A DNA stretch of 47,909 bases from Myceligenerans salitolerans (GTDB lineage Bacteria; Actinomycetota; Actinomycetes; Actinomycetales; Cellulomonadaceae), in contig NZ_JAFMPK010000016.1 in NCBI RefSeq assembly GCF_017349295.1, positions 1 through 47,909 of the forward strand, in the 5' to 3' direction. Within the stretch, counting starts at the first letter, position 1. Each line of letters begins with the position of its first letter. This document shows positions 1 through 11,666 of the stretch, piece by piece. The position numbers and the translations under genes are program-made. Below the pieces are notes generated by a model. It searched no databases. It worked only from the letters and a program-made list of their open reading frames with translations, and was not told the DNA's origin.

Positions 1-1815
1 GCCCGCCGGCCCGCCCCGCTGGAGGGCCGCCGCTACACCCCGGCCCGCCCGGCCCCGGGCCGGCCGGAGGTCCGGCAGCGCTGGCTGATCGGCGTCACCG
101 CCGTGATCGTGCTGGTGTTCGTCGCCCGGCTCGTCCAGGTACAGGTGATCCAGGGGCCGGCGCTGGCGGCGGACGCCCAGGCGTCACGCCTGGCGACCGC
201 CGTCACGCCCGCGCACCGCGGGGACATCACCGATGCGGACGGTGTCGTGCTGGCCACCTCCGTGGACCGCTACACGGTCATCGCCGACCCGGTCGCCATC
301 AAGGAGTTCCGGGGGCACGGCCGTGTCGACTCGCGTGGCGAGGCCGTGCAGGACGGCGCGCTCGGCGTGGCCCAGCTCCTGGGCCCGGTCCTGAACATCC
401 CCGACGCCGAGCTCGCCGCCGAACTGGTCGGTGATTCCCGGTACGTGGTCCTGGCCAAGGACGTGGTGCCCCGTGCCCAGCGGGCGATCGCGGAACTCGG
501 GCTGCGTGCCTACGTCCGCACGGACCTGGTCAGCAAGCGCACCTACCCTGCGGGCACCGTGGGGGCGGGACTGCTCGGCTTCGTCGACGGCGAGCAGACG
601 GGCCAGGCCGGTATCGAGGCCGCGTACGACGACCTGCTGGCGGGCACACCCGGCTCGGAGACCTACGAGCGCTCGCGCGACGGCCTGCGCATCCCGGCGG
701 CGGAACAGGAGCGGACGCCGGCCGTGCCGGGGGACGACGTGCGCCTGACCCTCGTGCACGACGTGCAGTGGAAGGCGCAGGACGCCGTCGACCAGGCGGT
801 CCGTGACACGGGTGCCGCGTACGGGATCGCCGTCGTGCAGGACGTGCGGACCGGCGAGGTGGTCGCGCTCGCCGACTCCGGCGCCCCCGACCCGAACGAC
901 CGTTCCACCGCAGCCGTGGCCGAACCGTCCAAGGCGGTCACCGCGGTGTTCGAGCCGGGTTCCACCGGCAAGGTCATCACGATGGCGGCCGCGCTGGAGA
1001 CCGGCGCCTGGACGCCGGAATCGCAGTTCACGGTGCCGTACCGGTGGACCGCGCCGTCGGGCCAGACGTTCACCGACTCCCACGAGCACGCCGTCGAACG
1101 CCTGACGCTGACCGGCGTGCTCGCGGAGTCCTCGAACGTGGGAACCGTCATGGTGGGGGAGAAGATCCCGCTCCAGACGCGCCAGGACTACCTGACGAAG
1201 TTCGGGTTCGGCAGGCCGACCGGGCTCGGCCTGCCGGGGGAGTCGGCCGGGCTCATGCCGCCCGACGACGTCGAGCAGTGGGACCTGCGCACACGGGACA
1301 CCGTGCTGTTCGGCCAGGGCGTCGCCGTGAACGCGATCCAGGCGACCAGCGTCTTCTCGACCGTCGCGAACGGCGGCATCCACACGCCGCCCACGCTCCT
1401 GGCCGGCACGACCGACGAGGAGGGGCAGGAGACACCTGCCCCGCGGCCGGACGGGGAGCGGGTCATCTCCACGGACACGGCCGACACGCTCCTGCACATG
1501 ATGGAGGCCGTCACCGACGAGGACGGCACCGCGGTGGACGCCAACGTGCCCGGCTACCGGGTGGCGGGCAAGACCGGTACCGCGCAGATGTGGCTCGAGA
1601 ACGGGCAGCAGACGTACATGGCCTCGTTCGTGGGCGTGGCACCCGCCGACGACCCCCGCTACACCGTCGGCGTCTTCCTCCGCTCGCCGCAGAGCAGCAT
1701 CTACGGCGGTGACGTCGCCGCGCCCGTGTTCAGCGACGTCATGGGCTTCACCCTGCAGACGATGGACGTACCGCCGAGCGACGAGAAGTACCGGCCCCTG
1801 AAGACGACGTGGTGA
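1..1815 (+). CDS. ftsI: Peptidoglycan transpeptidase FtsI / class B PBP (5' partial)
   Basis: Septal DD-transpeptidase that crosslinks new peptidoglycan with FtsW. The reading frame is open from base 1, so the start lies outside the window; the Met at 103 is inside the transmembrane segment and is not the start. A basic stretch ending QRW precedes one membrane helix (about codons 28-46), then a PBP dimerisation domain and a transpeptidase domain. The three penicillin-binding motifs are visible: STGK (961-972, nucleophile Ser), SSN (1129-1137) and KTG (1570-1578). No PASTA domains follow, as expected for division PBPs. It is first in the visible dcw cluster, where murE follows. Function is clear from motifs and context; only the N-terminus is missing. 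Confidence 0.95.
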   Translation, partial: ARRPAPLEGRRYTPARPAPGRPEVRQRWLIGVTAVIVLVFVARLVQVQVIQGPALAADAQASRLATAVTPAHRGDITDADGVVLATSVDRYTVIADPVAIKEFRGHGRVDSRGEAVQDGALGVAQLLGPVLNIPDAELAAELVGDSRYVVLAKDVVPRAQRAIAELGLRAYVRTDLVSKRTYPAGTVGAGLLGFVDGEQTGQAGIEAAYDDLLAGTPGSETYERSRDGLRIPAAEQERTPAVPGDDVRLTLVHDVQWKAQDAVDQAVRDTGAAYGIAVVQDVRTGEVVALADSGAPDPNDRSTAAVAEPSKAVTAVFEPGSTGKVITMAAALETGAWTPESQFTVPYRWTAPSGQTFTDSHEHAVERLTLTGVLAESSNVGTVMVGEKIPLQTRQDYLTKFGFGRPTGLGLPGESAGLMPPDDVEQWDLRTRDTVLFGQGVAVNAIQATSVFSTVANGGIHTPPTLLAGTTDEEGQETPAPRPDGERVISTDTADTLLHMMEAVTDEDGTAVDANVPGYRVAGKTGTAQMWLENGQQTYMASFVGVAPADDPRYTVGVFLRSPQSSIYGGDVAAPVFSDVMGFTLQTMDVPPSDEKYRPLKTTW

Positions 1816-1880
1816 GTCGCGGTGCGCCGCGGACGGGCCGGCCCCACACCGCCGCGTACGGCAGGCATGCCCGCAGACGG

Positions 1881-1893
1881 TAGGTTCTACCCC
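1881..1893 (+). promoter_or_regulatory. Putative leaderless promoter -10 of murE
   Basis: TAGGTT at 1881-1886 is followed by exactly 7 nt and then GTG at 1894. This puts the expected transcription start at or next to the GTG, the arrangement of a leaderless gene. It supports GTG 1894 over the upstream ATG at 1867, which would place the -10 inside the gene. Inference from spacing only. Confidence 0.5.
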
Positions 1894-3578
<1,685 letters not shown>

Positions 3579-3582
<4 letters not shown>

Positions 3583-5054
3583 TCGAGCTGACTGCGGCGC
3601 AGGTCGCCGCAGCCACCGGGGGAACGCTGCACGGGGACGCGGACGTGACGGTGACCGGACCGGTGGTCACCGATTCGCGCAAGGCGGGGCCCGGGGCGCT
3701 CTTCGTCGCCTGGCAGGGCGAGACCGCGGACGGCCACGACTTCGTCCCGGCCGCGGTGGCGGCCGGCGCCGTCGTCGTGCTGGCCGCGCGCGAGCTGCCC
3801 GGCGCGGGGGTACCCGTCGTCGTGGCGGCGGACCCGCAGCGCGCGCTGGGAGACCTGGCGCGCCACGTGCTGGCACGGGTCCGCGAGGAGAACACGGACC
3901 TGCGGGTGGTGGCGGTGACCGGCTCGGTGGGCAAGACCACCACGAAGGATCTGCTCGGTGCGCTGCTGCGGCCCGAGGGCGCCACGATCGTGCCCGCCGG
4001 GTCGCTGAACAACGAGGTCGGGCTCCCGATGACGGTGCTGGAGGTCACGCCCGCCACGCGGTTCCTCGTGCTGGAGATGGGTGCCGACGCGCCGCGCAAC
4101 ATCGAGTACCTCACGTCGATCGCTCCGCCCGAGGTGGGTGTCGTGCTGGCCGTGGGCGCCGCGCACGTCGGCAAGTTCGGCGGCGTCGAGGCGATCGCGC
4201 GGACCAAGGGGGAGATGGCCGAGGGCACGCGGCCGGGCGGGACCGTCGTGCTCAACGCCGACGACATGCGTGTCGCCGCGATGGCCGACCGGGTCGACCG
4301 CGCCGCGGGGACGGGCGTCGTCACCTTCGGCACGATCCCGGCGGCGGACGTCCGCGCCCAGGACGTGACGATCGGGCCGGACGGCCGCCCGTCGTTCGTG
4401 CTGCGGGTGCGCCCGTCCGTGACCGGGGCCGCCGCGCCGGTGGAGACGCCGGTGTCGCTGGCCCTGGTGGGCGAGCACCACGTGTCCAACGCGCTCGCGG
4501 CGGCCACGGTCGCGCTGCGTCTCGGTCTCGACCCGGCGGTGATCGCCGGGCGGCTCGCCGAGGCGGGCCCGGCGAGCCCGCACCGCATGGCCGTGACCGA
4601 GCGGCCCGACGGCGTCACGGTGATCGACGACGCCTACAACGCCAACCCCGACTCCATGCGCGCGGGGCTCAAGGCTCTGGCGATCATGGCCGGGCGCGAG
4701 CGGCGGTCCGTCGCGGTGCTCGGCGAGATGCTGGAGCTGGGCGACGACTCACGGGTCGCGCACCACGACGTCGGCCTGCTGGCCGTCCGGCTCAACATCA
4801 AGCTCCTCGTCGTGGTCGGCGAGGGGGCTTACCACATTCACGAGGGAGCTACCCAGGAGGGTTCCTGGGGGGAGGAGACGGTGTTCGTGCCGGACATCGA
4901 AGCGGCGGCGCACTACCTGGACCGCGAGCTGCGCTCGCGTGACGTGGTGCTCGTCAAGTCGTCACTCGGGGCCGGGCTCTGGCGCCTCGGCGATCACCTC
5001 GCCGGTACCGGCGAGAAGATCGTGGCGCGGTCCGGGCAGGAGGCCACCCGGTGA
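3579..5054 (+). CDS. murF: UDP-MurNAc-tripeptide--D-Ala-D-Ala ligase MurF
   Basis: Adds D-Ala-D-Ala to complete the UDP-MurNAc-pentapeptide in the cytoplasm. The ATG at 3579 overlaps the murE stop (ATGA) and follows GAGGGAG, giving 491 aa that start [15 protein letters not shown], typical of MurF. The ATP-binding loop GSVGKTT begins at residue 115. The NNEVGLP stretch and the [11 protein letters not shown] motif near residue 350 are characteristic of MurF. The longer open frame from 3435 only runs through the murE tail. It overlaps mraY by 4 nt (GTGA), so translational coupling is likely. Confidence 0.96.
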
Positions 5055-6133
5055 TCGCGATCCTCGTCAGCGCGGCCGTCGCGCTGGTGGTGTCCCTGTT
5101 CGGCACGCCGCTGTTCATCCGCTTCCTCATCCACAAGAACTACGGCCAGTTCGTGCGGCAGGACGGACCGACCGCGCACTTCACCAAGCGCGGCACGCCC
5201 CAGATGGGCGGCGTGGTGATCATCGTCGGCACGCTCGTCGGGTTCGCGGTGTCGATGCTGGTCAGCCAGCGCCTGCCGAGCATCTCGGCGTTGCTGTGCC
5301 TGTACCTCATGGTGGGCCTCGGCTTCATCGGGTTCCTCGACGACTTCACCAAGATCCGCAAGCAGCGATCCCTCGGCCTGACGGCACGTGCCAAGCTGAT
5401 CGGTCAGGGGTTCATCGGCATCTCGTTCGCGGTGCTCGCGCTCGGCTTCCCGAACGAGAACTCCCGCACGCCGGCGTCCACCAAGATCTCCTTCCTGCGC
5501 GACACGAACATCGACCTCGCGTTCTTCGGCGCGACCGTGGGCCTCATCCTCTTCGTGATCTGGGCGAACCTGCTGGTCGCGGCGTGGTCCAACGCCGTCA
5601 ACATCACCGACGGCCTCGACGGTCTCGCCACCGGCGCCTCGCTCATCACGTTCGGCGCCTACGTCCTGGTCGGCGTGTGGCAGCTCAACCAGTCCTGCCA
5701 GCGCTTCGCCGCCGCGGGCCCGAGCTGCTACGAGGTGCGCGACCCGCAGGACCTCGCGATCATCGCCGCCGCCATCATGGGCGCCTGTTTCGGCTTCCTG
5801 TGGTGGAACGCGAACCCCGCGAAGATCTTCATGGGGGACACGGGGTCGCTCGCCCTCGGCGGCGCGTTCGCCGGCCTGTCGATCCTGTCCCGGACCGAGC
5901 TTCTCGCGGTGATCATCGGCGGCCTGTTCGTCATCATCGTGGCGTCGGTCCCGATCCAGATCGGGTCCCTCAAGCTGACCGGGAAGCGCGCCTTCAAGAT
6001 GGCGCCGCTGCACCACCACTTCGAGCTGTCCGGGTGGGGCGAGGTGACCATCGTCATCCGGTTCTGGCTCATCGCCGGACTCTTCGCCGCGCTCGGTATG
6101 GGCATCTTCTACGCCGAATGGGTGGTGTCGTGA
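5051..6133 (+). CDS. mraY: Phospho-MurNAc-pentapeptide transferase MraY
   Basis: Integral membrane enzyme that transfers phospho-MurNAc-pentapeptide to undecaprenyl phosphate, forming lipid I. At 360 aa it has the family's usual length and many hydrophobic helices. Recognisable signatures are the Mg-binding [12 protein letters not shown], the loop [10 protein letters not shown] and the HHHFELSGW histidine motif near the C-terminus. The start is the GTG at 5051, overlapping the murF stop. The stop overlaps the GTG of murD, continuing the chain of 4-nt overlaps. Confidence 0.97.
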   Translation: MIAILVSAAVALVVSLFGTPLFIRFLIHKNYGQFVRQDGPTAHFTKRGTPQMGGVVIIVGTLVGFAVSMLVSQRLPSISALLCLYLMVGLGFIGFLDDFTKIRKQRSLGLTARAKLIGQGFIGISFAVLALGFPNENSRTPASTKISFLRDTNIDLAFFGATVGLILFVIWANLLVAAWSNAVNITDGLDGLATGASLITFGAYVLVGVWQLNQSCQRFAAAGPSCYEVRDPQDLAIIAAAIMGACFGFLWWNANPAKIFMGDTGSLALGGAFAGLSILSRTELLAVIIGGLFVIIVASVPIQIGSLKLTGKRAFKMAPLHHHFELSGWGEVTIVIRFWLIAGLFAALGMGIFYAEWVVS

Positions 6134-7809
6134 CGCCGGAGCCGGTGTCGTCGGAGGCGGGAGGGCCGTCACCGTCCGGTGCGGGCCGCCCGGTCGTCGA
6201 ACCGGACGTGCCGCTGGCGCGCGCACGCGTCGTCGTCGCCGGGTACGGCGTCACCGGCCGCGCCGTGGCGGCCGTCCTGCGGGGCCGCGCCGCGAGTGTC
6301 GTCACGGTCGACGCCCGGTCCGACGACGCCGACGTCCGCCTCCCCGCCCCGGCCGCCACCGGTCCCGCCGCCCCGTCGGCGACCACGCCGCCGTCCGCGG
6401 TGCAGGCGCCGTCACCCGGCACGACGGCGCGGTCGCAGCCCGGCGAGGTCGTGGCGCAGCTGGTGGCCGGGGCCGACCTGGTCGTGGCCTCGCCCGGGTG
6501 GCCGCCGTCGTCGCCGCTGCTCGTCGCGGCTCGCGCGGCCGGGGTGCCCGTGTGGAGCGAGATCGAGCTGGCGTGGCGGCTGCGGGTGGACCGGGCGCCG
6601 TCGGGCCGCAGTCCGGCGGCCGGACGGGGGGACGCCCGGCTCGGCCCGGCGCCGTGGCTCGCCGTCACCGGGACGAACGGCAAGACCACCACGGTCGAGA
6701 TGCTGGACTCGATCCTGCGGGCCGCCGGGCTGCGGTCCGCGGCGGTCGGGAACGTGGGACGCCCGCTGATCGAGGCCGCGCTGGACCCCGCTCTCGACGT
6801 GCTCGCGGTGGAGCTGTCCAGCTTCCAGCTGCACCACACCCACACGATGGCGGCCGAGGCCGCCGCCGTGCTCAACATCGCGCCCGACCACCTCGACTGG
6901 CACGGCTCCCTCGACGCGTACGCAGCCGCCAAGGGCCGCGTCTACGAGCGCGTCCAGGTCGCCTGCGTGTACAACCGGGCCGACCCGCGCACCGAGGAGC
7001 TGGTCCGTGCGGCCGACGTCGCCGAGGGCGCGCGCGCCGTCGGGTTCGCCGCCGGTGCGCCCGGCCCGGGTGACGTGGGCCTCGTGGAGGACGTGCTCGT
7101 CGACCGCGCCTTCCATCTCCCCGCCGGCGACCCGGCCCGGCACGGCTCCGCCGCGGAGCTCGGCACGCTCGCCGACCTCGAGCACCTCGCCGGCGGCGGC
7201 GTCCCGCCCGCGCACGTGGTCGCGAACGCCCTCGCCGCGGCCGCTCTGGCACGCGCCCACGGTGTCCCGGCCACCGCCGTGCGGGACGGCCTGCGCGCCT
7301 TCACACCCGGCGACCACCGGATCCAGCCCGTGGCCCGGATCGGCGACGTCGCGTACGTGAACGACTCCAAGGCGACCAACGCGCACGCCGCCGCGGCCTC
7401 GCTCGCCGGGTTCCCGCACGGCACCGTCGTGTGGGTGGCCGGGGGGCTGGCCAAGGGCGCCGACTTCGACGAGCTCGTCGCCACCCGTGCGGACCGGCTC
7501 CGGGCGGCGGTCGTCATCGGGGCCGACGCCGAGCCCCTCTCGGGCGCGCTGGAGCGACACGCGTCCGAGATCCCCGTGGTGCGGATCGATCCCGGAGACA
7601 CTGGGACCGTGATGCGGCGGGCCGTGGCCGCCGCCCGAGGCCTGGCCCGGGCGGGGGACACGGTGCTCCTGGCCCCCGCCGGCGCGTCGATGGACCAGTT
7701 CGCCTCCTACGCGGAGCGCGGCGCGGCGTTCGCCGCCGCGGTGCGCCAGGAGATCGAGCGGGACGACGCTCGCGGCGGCGCGGACCACGGGGCCGGGGAT
7801 CGTCACTGA
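6130..7809 (+). CDS. murD: UDP-MurNAc-L-Ala--D-Glu ligase MurD
   Basis: Cytoplasmic ligase that adds D-glutamate to UDP-MurNAc-L-Ala. The GTG at 6130 overlaps the mraY stop. The N-terminal Rossmann-like domain begins around [14 protein letters not shown]; the ATP loop GTNGKTT starts at residue 181; the C-terminal domain has NDSKATN and AGGLAKG. At 559 aa it is longer than usual (about 440-500). The excess is a Pro/Ala/Thr-rich insertion in the first domain (about 6340-6440) and an extended N-terminus. The insertion is low-complexity and probably a disordered loop. A 15-nt gap separates it from ftsW. Confidence 0.95.
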   Translation: MTPEPVSSEAGGPSPSGAGRPVVEPDVPLARARVVVAGYGVTGRAVAAVLRGRAASVVTVDARSDDADVRLPAPAATGPAAPSATTPPSAVQAPSPGTTARSQPGEVVAQLVAGADLVVASPGWPPSSPLLVAARAAGVPVWSEIELAWRLRVDRAPSGRSPAAGRGDARLGPAPWLAVTGTNGKTTTVEMLDSILRAAGLRSAAVGNVGRPLIEAALDPALDVLAVELSSFQLHHTHTMAAEAAAVLNIAPDHLDWHGSLDAYAAAKGRVYERVQVACVYNRADPRTEELVRAADVAEGARAVGFAAGAPGPGDVGLVEDVLVDRAFHLPAGDPARHGSAAELGTLADLEHLAGGGVPPAHVVANALAAAALARAHGVPATAVRDGLRAFTPGDHRIQPVARIGDVAYVNDSKATNAHAAAASLAGFPHGTVVWVAGGLAKGADFDELVATRADRLRAAVVIGADAEPLSGALERHASEIPVVRIDPGDTGTVMRRAVAAARGLARAGDTVLLAPAGASMDQFASYAERGAAFAAAVRQEIERDDARGGADHGAGDRH

Positions 7810-7824
7810 CGAAGCGAGGGGAGC

Positions 7825-9057
7825 ATGGCGACGACGTCGGCCGGGCGCACGCGTGGCGAGCGCGAGTGGCTGGGCCAGTGGAACAACGCCGTGACGAGCT
7901 ACTTCCTGCTCGTCGGCGCCACCGGTCTGCTCACCGTCATCGGGCTCGTCATGGTGCTGTCCAGTTCCGCGGTCACGTCGATCGCGGACGGCGACTCCCC
8001 GTACCGGGACTTCGTCACCCAGGCGCAGTACGCGCTCATGGGCCTGCCGGTGATGGCCGCCGCCACGCGCGTGCCCGTGCGCTGGTACAAGCGGCTCGCG
8101 CTGCCCGCCCTGCTGGCCGCCGTCGCCCTGCTGCTCCTCGTGATCTTCCTCGGCGAGATCCGTAACGGCCAGCAGAACTGGCTCGTCGTCGGGCCGGTCA
8201 GCTTCCAGCCGTCCGAGCTCGCGAAGCTGGCCCTCGCGCTCTGGCTCGGCACCGTCCTCGGGCGCAAGCAGGCGCTGCTGGGCTCCTGGTCGCACGCGAT
8301 CATGCCCGCGGTACCGGGCGCCGCCGTCGTCCTCGGGCTGGTCCTGGCCGGAGGGGACGTCGGGACGGCGATCGTCATCGGCCTGCTCGTCGCCGGCGCC
8401 TTCATCGTGGCCGGCGTACCCGCCGGGCTCCTGGGGCTCGGCGCGGCGGTGGCCGCCGTCGTCGGCTACGTGTTCGTGGTGCTCCAGGAGAGCCAGGACC
8501 GGCTGCAGCGCATCCTGGCCACCTACGGCGCCGACTGCGACGTGTCGAGCGAGTGCTACCAGTCGCTGCACGGACTGTTCGGCCTCGGCACGGGCGGGCT
8601 GTGGGGCGTCGGTCTCGGCGCCAGCCGGGAGAAGTGGTCCTACCTGCCCGAGGCGCACAACGACTTCATCTTCGCTGTGATCGGCGAGGAGCTGGGCCTG
8701 CTCGGCACACTGCTCGTGCTGGGCCTCTTCGCGGTCCTCGGGCTCGCGATGAGCCGGATCGTGCGACGCCACCCCGACCCGTTCGTCAAGGTCACGACGG
8801 CGGCCGTGGCGTGCTGGATCGTGGGCCAGGGACTGGTGAACATCGGGGTGGTGATCGGGCTCCTGCCGGTGATCGGCGTGCCGCTGCCCCTGGTGTCCGC
8901 GGGCGGGTCCGCCCTCATCACGACGATGGGGGCACTCGGGATGGTGATCTCGTTCGCGCGGACCGAGCCCGGGGCTTCGGAGGCGCTCGCCGCACGCGGT
9001 AGCGTCGTCCGCAGGTCGCTGGCCGTGCTCGGCACAGCGGCGAGAAGGAGACGATGA
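7825..9057 (+). CDS. ftsW: Lipid II polymerase FtsW (SEDS family)
   Basis: SEDS-family glycosyltransferase that polymerises lipid II at the septum with FtsI. At 410 aa it has about ten hydrophobic segments and the conserved GVPLPLVSAGGSAL near the C-terminus. A hydrophilic, Arg-rich cytoplasmic start (GRTRGEREW) and a short basic C-terminal tail flank the membrane part. The ATG follows GAGGGGAG with good spacing. It lies between murD and murG as in other Actinobacteria. It could be RodA by sequence alone, but the dcw position indicates FtsW. Confidence 0.94.
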   Translation: MATTSAGRTRGEREWLGQWNNAVTSYFLLVGATGLLTVIGLVMVLSSSAVTSIADGDSPYRDFVTQAQYALMGLPVMAAATRVPVRWYKRLALPALLAAVALLLLVIFLGEIRNGQQNWLVVGPVSFQPSELAKLALALWLGTVLGRKQALLGSWSHAIMPAVPGAAVVLGLVLAGGDVGTAIVIGLLVAGAFIVAGVPAGLLGLGAAVAAVVGYVFVVLQESQDRLQRILATYGADCDVSSECYQSLHGLFGLGTGGLWGVGLGASREKWSYLPEAHNDFIFAVIGEELGLLGTLLVLGLFAVLGLAMSRIVRRHPDPFVKVTTAAVACWIVGQGLVNIGVVIGLLPVIGVPLPLVSAGGSALITTMGALGMVISFARTEPGASEALAARGSVVRRSLAVLGTAARRRR

Positions 9058-9072
9058 CGAGGTGGAACTGAG

Positions 9073-10203
9073 TTGACCCAGACAAACGTCCGGTCGGTGG
9101 TGCTCGCCGGTGGCGGGACCGCAGGACACGTGAACCCCCTGCTCGCCGTGGCGGACGAGATCCGCCGCCGCGAGCCCGAGGCCCGGCTGCTCGCCCTGGG
9201 CACCGCGACCGGCCTGGAGGCGGAACTGGTCCCCTCCCGCGGGTACGAGCTGCGGCACGTGCCGCGGGTGCCCCTGCCCCGCAAGCCCTCGACCGATCTC
9301 TTCGCGCTGCCCGGCCGGCTGCGCGAGGCCGTGCGCGCGGCCGAGGCCGCCATCGAGGAGATCGACGCCCAGGCGGTGGTCGGGTTCGGCGGCTACGTGT
9401 CGACCCCCGCCTACCTCGCCGCCCGCCGCAAGGACGTCCCCGTGGTCGTCCACGAGCAGAACGCGCGTCCCGGTCTCGCCAACAAGCTCGGCTCCCGCTG
9501 GGCCGCGCGGGTCGGCCTGACGTTCCCCGGGACCGCGCTCAAGGGCGGTGTCCTGACCGGCCTGCCGCTGCGCGCCGAGATCGCCCGCCTCGTCGACGAG
9601 CGCGCGGCCGACGCCGCCGGGACCCGCGCCCGCGCCGCCGCCGCCCTCGGCCTCGACCCGGCACGGCCCACCCTGGTCGTGACCGGAGGCTCCCTCGGCG
9701 CCCTCAGCCTCAACCGCGCCGTCGGCGGCGCCGCGCGGGCCATCACGGCCACCGGCGCCCAGGTGCTCCACCTGACCGGCAAGGAGAAGGACGGGCCCGT
9801 GCGCGAGATCGCCACCGCGCTGCCCGGCGAGTCCGCGGCCCGCTACCAGGTGCGCGACTACCTCGCCGAGATGCAGCTCGCGCTCGCCGTCGCCGACGTC
9901 GTGGTGTGCCGCGCGGGCGCCGGCACGGTGAGCGAACTGGCCGCCCTCGGTATCCCCGCCGTCTACGTGCCGCTGCCGATCGGCAACGGCGAGCAGCGCC
10001 TCAACGCCGCTCCCGTCGTCCAGGCCGGCGGCGGGCTTCTCGTGGACGACGCCGACCTCACCCCGGACTGGGTGGCCGGCACGATCCCCGCCCTCCTCGG
10101 CGACCCCGAGCGGCTCGGCGTCATGGCGAAGGGCGCGGCGACCGCCGGCGTGCGCGACGGCGCCGCCCGGGTCGTCGACCTCGTCGCGGAGGCGATCGCG
10201 TGA
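9073..10203 (+). CDS. murG: Lipid II synthase MurG (GlcNAc transferase)
   Basis: Peripheral membrane glycosyltransferase that adds GlcNAc to lipid I to make lipid II. It begins at TTG 9073, preceded by GAGGTGG at 9059-9065, just after the ftsW stop. The N-terminal glycine-rich loop AGGGTAGHVNP and the C-terminal UDP-GlcNAc site (CRAGAGTVSELAALGIPAVYVP) are GT28 hallmarks. At 376 aa the length is normal. The stop overlaps the GTG of murC. Confidence 0.96.
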   Translation: MTQTNVRSVVLAGGGTAGHVNPLLAVADEIRRREPEARLLALGTATGLEAELVPSRGYELRHVPRVPLPRKPSTDLFALPGRLREAVRAAEAAIEEIDAQAVVGFGGYVSTPAYLAARRKDVPVVVHEQNARPGLANKLGSRWAARVGLTFPGTALKGGVLTGLPLRAEIARLVDERAADAAGTRARAAAALGLDPARPTLVVTGGSLGALSLNRAVGGAARAITATGAQVLHLTGKEKDGPVREIATALPGESAARYQVRDYLAEMQLALAVADVVVCRAGAGTVSELAALGIPAVYVPLPIGNGEQRLNAAPVVQAGGGLLVDDADLTPDWVAGTIPALLGDPERLGVMAKGAATAGVRDGAARVVDLVAEAIA

Positions 10204-11666
10204 CCCACGCCGTCGCCGACCTCGGCCGCGTGCACATGATCGGCATCGGCGGTGCCGGCATGTCCGTCATCGCGCACCTGCTGCACGCCCGTGGCGTACC
10301 GGTGCGCGGATCCGACGGCGCGGACTCCGCCGCCGTCGCCCGGCTGCGCGCGGCGGGCGTCCCGGTCTGGGTGGGACACGACGCCACGCACGTCACCGGT
10401 GAGGACGGCGACGGCAACGGGCCGGCGGACACCGTCGTCGTCTCCAGCGCGGTGCGTGAGAGCAATCCGGAGCTCGCCGCCGCCCGTGCCGCCGGGCTGC
10501 CGGTACTGCACCGCTCCGAGGCGCTCGCGGCCCTGATGGCCGGCGGGCGGGGGGTGGCCGTGGCCGGCGCCGCGGGCAAGACCACGACGTCGGCCATGCT
10601 CGCCGCCGTGCTGCGGGAGGCCGGGGCCGACCCGTCGTACGCGATCGGCAGCACCGTGCGCACGGCCGACGGCGAGACGCCCGGTGGGCATCTCGGCTCG
10701 TCGGACATCCTCGTGGCCGAGGCGGACGAGTCCGACGGCTCCTTCCTCAACTACGAGCCGGTCGTCTCGGTCGTCACGAACGTCGAGCCGGACCACCTCG
10801 ACCACTGGGGTACGGCCGAGGCCATCCACGCGGCGTTCGTCGAGTTCGCGGGCCGGCTCGCACCGGGCGGGACGCTGGTCGCGTGCGCCGACGACGACGG
10901 CTCGCGGGCGGTCGCGCGGGAAGTGGCCGAGGCCGGTGGCCGGGTCGTCACCTACGGCAGGTCCGACGACGCCGCGGTGCGGGTCGGCGACCTGGTCACC
11001 GGTGCGGACGGCTCGACCGCGTCCCTGCACGGCGCGCTGCTCGGCCCCGAGCCGCTCACCCTGCGGCTGACGGTGCCCGGCCGGCACAACGTGCTCAACG
11101 CCACGGCGGCCGTCGTCGCCGCCGTGCTGCTGGGCGTGGCCCCGGCCGAGGCCGTCGCCGCGGCCCGGGCCTTCGTCGGTACCGGCCGGAGGTTCGAGCC
11201 GAAGGGCGAGGCGGGCGGGGTGCGTGTGGTCGACGACTACGCGCACCATCCCACGAAGGTGGCCGCGCTCCTGGAGGCCGCGCGGACGGTGGCCGCGCCC
11301 GGACGGGTGCTGGTGCTCTTCCAGCCGCACCTGTACTCGCGTACCCGGGACTTCGCGGCCGACTTCGCCAGGGTGCTCTCCCTGGCGGACGAGGTCGTCG
11401 TCACCGGTGTGTACGCGGCGCGCGAGGACCCGGACCCGGCGGTGGGCCCGCAGACCGTCACCGGGCTCATGTCACGGGCCACCGCGCACGCGGTGGACGA
11501 CATGCACGAGGCGGCGCGCGTGGTGGCGGATCTGGCCCGGCCGGGCGATCTGGTGCTCACCGTCGGCGCGGGGGACGTCACGATCCTCGGGCCGGAGATC
11601 CTGGCCCGGCTCACCGAGCGCGCCGCGGCCGGGCAGCTGCGTGCCGTGGGAAGCCCGCGCGGATGA
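10200..11666 (+). CDS. murC: UDP-MurNAc--L-Ala ligase MurC
   Basis: Adds the first amino acid, L-alanine, to UDP-MurNAc. The GTG at 10200 overlaps the murG stop; the longer upstream frame belongs to no conserved sequence. Domains are in order: the N-terminal GIGGAGMS dinucleotide-type loop, the ATP loop GAAGKTT from residue 123, a central domain with EADESDGSF, and the C-terminal DDYAHHPTK motif. At 488 aa the length is normal. Its stop is part of an ATGA that provides the probable ftsQ start. Confidence 0.96.
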   Translation: MTHAVADLGRVHMIGIGGAGMSVIAHLLHARGVPVRGSDGADSAAVARLRAAGVPVWVGHDATHVTGEDGDGNGPADTVVVSSAVRESNPELAAARAAGLPVLHRSEALAALMAGGRGVAVAGAAGKTTTSAMLAAVLREAGADPSYAIGSTVRTADGETPGGHLGSSDILVAEADESDGSFLNYEPVVSVVTNVEPDHLDHWGTAEAIHAAFVEFAGRLAPGGTLVACADDDGSRAVAREVAEAGGRVVTYGRSDDAAVRVGDLVTGADGSTASLHGALLGPEPLTLRLTVPGRHNVLNATAAVVAAVLLGVAPAEAVAAARAFVGTGRRFEPKGEAGGVRVVDDYAHHPTKVAALLEAARTVAAPGRVLVLFQPHLYSRTRDFAADFARVLSLADEVVVTGVYAAREDPDPAVGPQTVTGLMSRATAHAVDDMHEAARVVADLARPGDLVLTVGAGDVTILGPEILARLTERAAAGQLRAVGSPRG